64,000 nucleotides of DNA from Muraenolepis orangiensis (taxonomy: Eukaryota; Chordata; Actinopteri; Gadiformes; Muraenolepididae). A program made the translations under genes and the position numbers. Location: the NCBI GenBank assembly GCA_027704905.1, contig CM051015.1:17809727-17873726 (forward strand), given 5' to 3'. The notes under the pieces are model-generated. The model did not search any database. It saw only the letters and a program-made list of their open reading frames with translations, and was not told the DNA's origin. Positions 58,916 through 64,000 of the stretch are shown piece by piece (positions within the stretch are counted from its first letter, which is position 1; each line of letters begins with the position of its first letter).

Positions 58916-60391
58916 CAATCTGTTCGAACAATCTTTGCTTCTACGTCCCTTATTTTTAACAGTCGAAGCATACTCCTTTGGACATCAAGCATTACATTTT
59001 TTCCTTGCGAGGTCTTTTGTTCATTTTACATGATTCATCTGCATGTTCTCCTGCACAGAAAACACACAGTCTGCGCACAATGGCGTTTAAGCGGTCAAAA
59101 ATTCGATGTCTTGCATTGTGTTTAGACATCCACGGAGAGCAATTGAATAAGCATGCAGTGGCCTTTTGTCCTCACTTTTGATAGTAATCCACTTGGAAAC
59201 TTTCTCCATACAAGCTGCTGCGATTAGGAGTTTATTTCCAAAGTTTTCTTCAAGTAGTCTTTTGGCTTCGTTGTAACCCTTCTTGTGGTTTGTATACTGA
59301 CAACTTCTTACAAGCTCTTTGGCCTGGCCATCGGTAAACAGTTCGAGAAAGAAAAGACGGTCTTTGTAGTTGTCAGTTTTCTCTTCAATTGAATGCTCAA
59401 AGACTCGGATGAATGACAGGTATTGTAGTGGATCTCCTTTAAACATGGGTATCTGGCTGGAAGGAAGTAATGAATGACATTGCTCTTTTATTAGCATTTC
59501 AGTTATTTTGTTCTGCCTTTTCATCACCTTTGCCAGGATGCTGTTTCCGCATGTTTGATTTAGATCAGTGCAAGACTGAGGGGCTTGGGTTTGAGAGGAA
59601 GTGGGCTGCACATGCCGGCTTCGACCAGCAGGGGCAGCACATCTTGTTTTAGTAGTATGGCTTGGCCACTGCTCCACCTCTTCTACTCCATCCTCTTCCT
59701 CTTCCTCATCACTGTCCTCCTCCTCCTCTTCATCATTCTCCTCCTCCTCTTCTTCATCACTGTCCTCCTCGTCTTCATTAAGTTGACTATACAGTTTATC
59801 TTTCATTCTTCCATTGTCATGGTGTTTAATTGAACATGCCTCTTTGTCTTGACCATACTCTTGTTGTTTTTGTTCCTCAAAACTTGATAGTGTCCTTATT
59901 TTTGCATCTGCAGCTTCGATGTCAGTTTGCAGCTCAAGCTCCTCTTGTAAGGTATTTATAGCTGCTTGTCTGGTTTCCAATTCATATTTCAAATCTCTTT
60001 GTTGTTTCTCAAGCTCTTGTTTTTTCTTTAAATTGGCAGCACTTGCCATCATGGCGGCTTTTTCAGCTTCAGTCTTTCTAATCATCATAGATGAGGTTGT
60101 TGAGCTCACACTACTTCTATGACTGTTTGGTCCCTTTTTGCTACTTTTGAAACTGGATGGTGCCTTTTCTTGCTCCTGAGGAAGGGAGGCAGCTTTACAC
60201 ATCCAATTATTCACAATATCTTGGAACCTTTTACAAGCAAGCATGGAAGGGTGCCATTCTAGGTTGTCTTGTTCTTTATCCTCTTCATCAATGAGATTCT
60301 GAATGGACTCATGCTTTTCTATAACTTCCTCTTCAAGGGCTCTGAATGCAGCAAAACTTTCTTTAACAAGTAACTTCATTTCCAAAATCAA
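58916..60391 (-). pseudogene. BEL/Pao-type Gag fragment
   Basis: A 434-codon frame (60391 to 59087) has an N-terminal helical part, a coiled-coil segment (KKKQELEKQQRDLKYELE), a long Asp/Glu run and the capsid-like motif IPMFKGDPLQYLSFIRVFE, typical of BEL/Pao Gag. After the stop, decayed sequence to about 58916 still encodes a knuckle-like CVFCAGEHADESC and CLMSKGVCFDC. It is a different family from the BEL at 48521-50129. No pol or LTR was found next to it. Confidence 0.8.
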
Positions 60392-60554
60392 TCATTAATT
60401 ATTCGATTGCATTCCTTTTTATAGTCAATGTTTTCATTCCTTTTACTTTTGAAGTTGTCTTATATGAGCTTGGAGGGCCTTTCTTGTGAGCTTTTTATCC
60501 CTCTTTGGTCTAGCATCATGTTCTTTTTCCACAGGGCCCCCCTGTGGAATGCTT
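60392..60554. other. Short spacer, nothing recognised
   Basis: No feature seen between the Gag start and the minisatellite. Confidence 0.4.
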
Positions 60555-61106
60555 GTCCCCCACTACGCCTCTGCCTGTCCCTGCCTGGTTCGTCTGCCCT
60601 GCCTGATTCCTGATCACCTGCCTGTCCCCCACTACGCCTCTGCCTGTCCCTGCCTGGTTCGTCTGCCCTGCCTGATTCCTGATCACCTGCCTGTCCCCCA
60701 CTACGCCTCTGCCTGTCCCTGCCTGGTTCGTCTGCCCTGCCTGATTCCTGATCACCTGCCTGTCCCCCACTACGCCTCTGCCTGTCCCTGCCTGGTTCGT
60801 CTGCCCTGCCTGATTCCTGATCACCTGCCTGTCCCCCACTACGCCTCTGCCTGTCCCTGCCTGGTTCGTCTGCCCTGCCTGATTCCTGATCACCTGCCTG
60901 TCCCCCACTACGCCTCTGCCTGTCCCTGCCTGGTTCGTCTGCCCTGCCTGATTCCTGATCACCTGCCTGTCCCCCACTACGCCTCTGCCTGTCCCTGCCT
61001 GGTTCGTCTGCCCTGCCTGATTCCTGATCACCTGCCTGTCCCCCACTACGCCTCTGCCTGTCCCTGCCTGGTTCGTCTGCCCTGCCTGATTCCTGATCAC
61101 CTGCCT
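60555..61106. repeat. Minisatellite, 69-bp unit, 8 copies
   Basis: The unit begins TGTCCCCCACTACGCCTCTG and is repeated eight times with almost no variation. Because 69 is a multiple of three, every frame is open across the array; the predicted proteins are artefacts. Confidence 0.95.
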
Positions 61107-61224
61107 GTCCCCGACTACGTCACTACGCCTGCCCCTGTCTGTGTGATATTAACAATAAATATCACTATCTGTCCTTGGTGCATTTGGGTCCTACCCTAAT
61201 CCGTGACACACACCAGATGGTTAG

Positions 61225-61955
61225 TCCCATAGCGAGGACAGGATAGAGGCAATCCAAACAATGCCAAAACCAGTGACTAAGAAGCAAATGATGGGTTTCA
61301 TGGGTATGACGGGCTACTCTAGACAGTGGATACTCCATGATGCAAATTTGGCACAGCCACTCGAAGACATCCCACACAGTCATGGCCTGAACCCTGACCC
61401 TGTGATGAGGACACCAGCGGCAGATGCTGCTTTCGTACGACTTAAAACTGCCGTTATGGCCTCACCTACTTTAGATTTACCAGACCACACACAGACTGTG
61501 GGTGAGCACAACGGTTACATGACATCACTTCTGTTACAAGAGCATGGAGGCAAGATGCGCCATTTTCCTTATTTTTCATCCCAATAAGACCCAATGGCAG
61601 CAGGTCTACCACACTGTTTGAAGGCAGTCGCAGCGACGGCAATGGCGTTGCCTGCCAGTAGAGGGCTAGTGGGATACATGCCATTTTATCAGCTAGATTA
61701 GCATCCCACCTCTCAGCCCAAGCAGCTGAACTTGATCAGAGCATGTATATTATCAGGTAAGAAAGTTACGATCTACACGGACAGTTGATATGCCTTTGGT
61801 GTTATTCATGATTTTGGCAACATGTGGAAGTGAAAGGGTTCCTCATATCCACAGGTAAGCAGATTAACTGATCACAATTGGTTGCTAACCTACTCGACGC
61901 TATACTATTACCCACTGCCATCTCTGTTTGTCGATTTGTCTTGTGTGTGTCACCA
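61225..61955 (+). pseudogene. Endogenous retrovirus pol fragment (RT connection and RNase H)
   Basis: The frame with KPVTKKQMMGFMGMTGYSRQ matches the RT thumb/connection region of retroviral Pol, followed by a segment ending LLLQEHGGKMR. An in-frame stop interrupts it near 61585. Further pieces in the same style (VTIYTDS, then LDAILLPTAISVC) belong to the RNase H region, with more stops. Neither the catalytic RT core, integrase, env nor LTRs are present. It is an old, broken copy. Confidence 0.8.
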
Positions 61956-61975
61956 ACAACATAGGGAGAGGACAG

Positions 61976-62206
61976 GCGGCAGTATAGCTCAGGAGGTAGA
62001 GCGGTCACCTCACAACCGGAAGGTTGCTGGTTTGATCCCAGCTGCCTCCTCCTAGCAAAAGCTGTTGAGGTGTCCTTGAGCAAGACACCCTAACCCTAAC
62101 TGACCTGCTGGCTGTCTCCTTGCATGGCTGACTCCGCCGTTGGTGGTTGAATGTGTGTATGAATGGGTGAATGTGAGGCATGACTTGTAAAGCGGAGGGC
62201 CTCAAA
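61976..62206 (+). mobile_element. tRNA-derived SINE, cut by a TIR element
   Basis: The head resembles a tRNA with A box (TAGCTCAGGAGGTAGAG) and B box (GGTTTGATCCC). It is followed by the body TGTCCTTGAGCAAGACACC and GTGTATGAATGGGTGAATG typical of a widespread fish SINE. The normal tail (GTAAAGCGCTTTGAG) is disrupted at 62207 by the next element. Confidence 0.8.
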
Positions 62207-63355
62207 TGCCTCGTTTCCACCAAAGCAAGCCGAGTTCTGGCTCTCGGGTGGCGCGAGAGCCGGTTCGCAGTTGGTTCAATTGGCGAGCAGTCTAAGAACT
62301 GGTTTGCGTTTCCACAGACTTTTTCGCCGAGAGCCACGTCATGACGTCACTGTTAACGTCTCTGCTTTCCCAGCAGCTCGCGCCAACTTCCACAACAGTG
62401 GATTACATGATGGATGGAAAAGTGTTGCTCCTGGCTTTGAGGCTACAAACAGCTGCTCGTCTTTAGTGCTATGGACGCGATTACGTTGAAGCCCCTAACT
62501 GTGATAAAGGACTATACTAATAAAATGGACTTGACGTTAGAGCTGCATTAATAGAGTTAAGAGTACTTAAACAGAAGGGACCATTTGCCTTTTCTTCTTC
62601 AAAACTGTCATCTTGTATTATGTTTCTCGGTTGATAAAGCATAATGAAGCGGACATTGTATGAAAAATATAAATGTTTTATTTGTTAAATACACAATATA
62701 CAGTAATCACAAAATGTAAAAGTGTAGAGTGCAGTGTAATAAGTCCATGTTAATAAAGCTCCGAGGGGCTGAGGGGCTCCTGAGAGCTGCAGCCCAGTGG
62801 GGGCGGTAGCTCCGCATCGCATCGTCGAGGGAAGACGACTCCATAAACAACTAAAACAAGAGAAAAGTGCATTAAAACATGACTCCATTACACTTTACTG
62901 TTTTTAGAAAGTAGCATCCTGACGTTATCAAGGTTAATATCGGCTAACAGAAGCCTAGCAATCATAGCTCCTCATTTCTGATGATAGGAACATAACATTG
63001 ATGTGATAATGAGCAGCTCGCTAAACAGATTATAACAAACGCAGTTTGTCTCGTCCACGGACCACTGTCACCTTCACGTTCACGGAGAATTTTACTGATT
63101 TTAAAGATGGCGGAAAAAAACTTAGAGTTTGTTTTGAGTTTGTCCGATAAGCCCAGCCCCCAGCCCGATATGCCCCGCCCCCAGCCCCTGACGTAGTGGA
63201 GCCTGCTGGCTAGCCCAGCTTCGAAGTGGAGCCACAAACGAACCACTTAACGGAGCCAGAAAGTGGCTCCATTGCGGTGGAAACCCAAAGAACTGGTTCG
63301 AGATGACGCGCAAGCTCCGAACCAGCCCTCAAAACAGCTTGGTGGAAACGAGGCA
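62207..63355. mobile_element. TIR element with TGCCTCGTTTCCACCAA ends, class unresolved
   Basis: The left end TGCCTCGTTTCCACCAA pairs with the right end TTGGTGGAAACGAGGCA. GCGAGAGCC and GAACTGGTT words near both ends give further pairing. AAA flanks both ends, which may be a 3-bp duplication but is too simple to trust. No transposase frame is present. Confidence 0.65.
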
Positions 63356-63690
63356 AAAGTATACACAGGAGCACAGGTTCTTTCCTTGATACAGCCAGAG
63401 TGAGAGGGACAGAGAGACAGGGAGAAATCAATAAACTGAACTGACATGAGAATGCAGAACAAGAACACAAACCTATTGAAAAGTTGATGAACTGTGGTTC
63501 TCCCTATTCAGTTCAACAGAGTAGTATATAAACACATGTATAACAACAGGTGTTCCATGGCTATCTTTCCTAGTCATTAAAATCATACAGTCTTGCCAGA
63601 AAGAAGTTTGTCTTGATCACAGTGTGAAATGTACTAACTGTATACTGAACCCGTCCCACAGCTTGTGGCATCCCAGAAGACCAATGCAAA
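63356..63690. other. No gene recognised
   Basis: Unique-looking sequence between the TIR element and the tandem repeats. Confidence 0.4.
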
Positions 63691-64000
63691 GTGAAGACAA
63701 CATGTGATGTAGTAAATACAACATGTGAGGTAGTAGTGAAGACTTGCATGGCTGACTCCGCCGTTGGTGGTTGAATGAGTGTATGAATGGGTGAATGTGA
63801 GACTTGATATGTAAAGCGCTTTGAGTAACCATTGGTTAGAAAAGCGCTATATAAATGTCCATTTACCATTTACCAAGACATGTGATCTAGTGAAGACAAC
63901 GTGTGAGGTAGTGAAGACAACGTGTGAGGTAGTGAAGACATATGATGTAGTAGTGAAGACAACATGTGATGTAGTAGTGAAGACAACATGTGATGTAGTA
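63691..64000. repeat. Tandem repeat (about 22-24 bp) interrupted by a SINE tail
   Basis: Degenerate units of GTGAAGACAACATGTGATGTAGTA run from about 63691 to 63745 and again from 63885 to the window end. Confidence 0.8.
63746..63876 (+). mobile_element. SINE 3' part inside tandem repeat
   Basis: Contains CTTGCATGGCTGACTCCGCC, GAATGGGTGAATGTGAGAC and the tail GTAAAGCGCTTTGAGTAACC...CGCTATATAAATG. This is the complete tail of the SINE family seen at 61976-62206. It is 5' truncated. Confidence 0.8.

Noticed and set aside
59087..60391. Possible host acidic coiled-coil gene
   Set aside because: The capsid-like motif near the C-terminus and the trailing zinc-knuckle remnants identify it as BEL/Pao Gag.
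60555..61106. CRISPR-like array
   Set aside because: Head-to-tail repeats without unique spacers, in a eukaryotic genome.
60486..61199. 237-aa and 194-aa repeat proteins
   Set aside because: Products of the 69-bp minisatellite, which is open in every frame.
61976..62050. A genuine tRNA gene
   Set aside because: The tRNA-like head is followed by a SINE body and has a weak stem; the same body and tail recur at 63746-63876.

Overview
The window is animal nuclear DNA, almost certainly from a teleost fish. It has vertebrate-type spliceosomal snRNA genes (U2 and U5), spliced exons of a radial-spoke gene, hAT, pogo/Tigger and Harbinger-like DNA transposons, tRNA-derived SINEs, BEL/Pao and retroviral fragments, Tx1-type LINEs and very long (CA)n/(TA)n tracts. 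It is not prokaryotic, and most long open frames are transposon proteins or shadows of simple repeats.

The organising principle is a rearranged U2-U5 snRNA gene cluster. Each unit has U2 followed, about 0.8 to 1.8 kb downstream on the same strand, by U5, then a long tail of transposon remnants. Parts of at least six U2 loci are visible and only one (37078-37267, +) is uninterrupted. All the others are split or cut after U2 nucleotide 38, immediately after the branch-site-recognition GTAGTA. The inserts are a Keno-like LINE (1-2066 +; 27781-33071 -), a second deleted Tx1-like LINE (57854-58915 -), and, unusually, a full-length intronless cDNA copy of the cilia gene DNAAF10 (formerly WDR92). 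The DNAAF10 retrocopies (33086-34822, 45975-47707, 50130-51803, all -) keep an intact 358-aa frame. Copies 1 and 2 have a poly(A) tail and are flanked by the same 14-bp U2 duplication (TCTGTTCTTATCAG, U2 nt 39-52) that flanks Keno. The simplest reading is that the U2-specific LINE machinery copied a host mRNA into its own target.

Region by region. 1-14289 and 17488-30740 are arms of a giant inverted repeat (roughly 14 kb per arm, 3.2-kb spacer). Each arm holds Keno, the U2 3' half, flank, transposon remnants and three exons of an RSPH1-like MORN gene; a fourth exon lies in the spacer, next to an intact pogo/Tigger transposase. Mobile insertions and a 1.34-kb deletion that removes U5 distinguish the arms. 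27629-34874 is one U2 gene carrying both Keno and DNAAF10. 34875-36224 is its upstream flank with a BEL LTR. At 36224/36225 the sequence folds back into a forward unit (intact U2, U5, third copy of the transposon tail) that ends at a 1000-N gap (44956-45955). 45956-53878 holds two tandem DNAAF10-interrupted U2 units with a 4096-bp period; the junction is the 3' part of a BEL element. 53879-58915 is a further minus-strand U2/U5 unit. 58916-64000 is a mosaic of BEL gag, a 69-bp minisatellite, a retroviral pol fragment, SINEs and a TIR element.

The host genes that may work are one intact U2, three U5 copies, and possibly the DNAAF10 retrocopies, which sit directly downstream of preserved U2 promoters. 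Assembly error is a real concern in a region this repetitive, and copy number should be read with caution.
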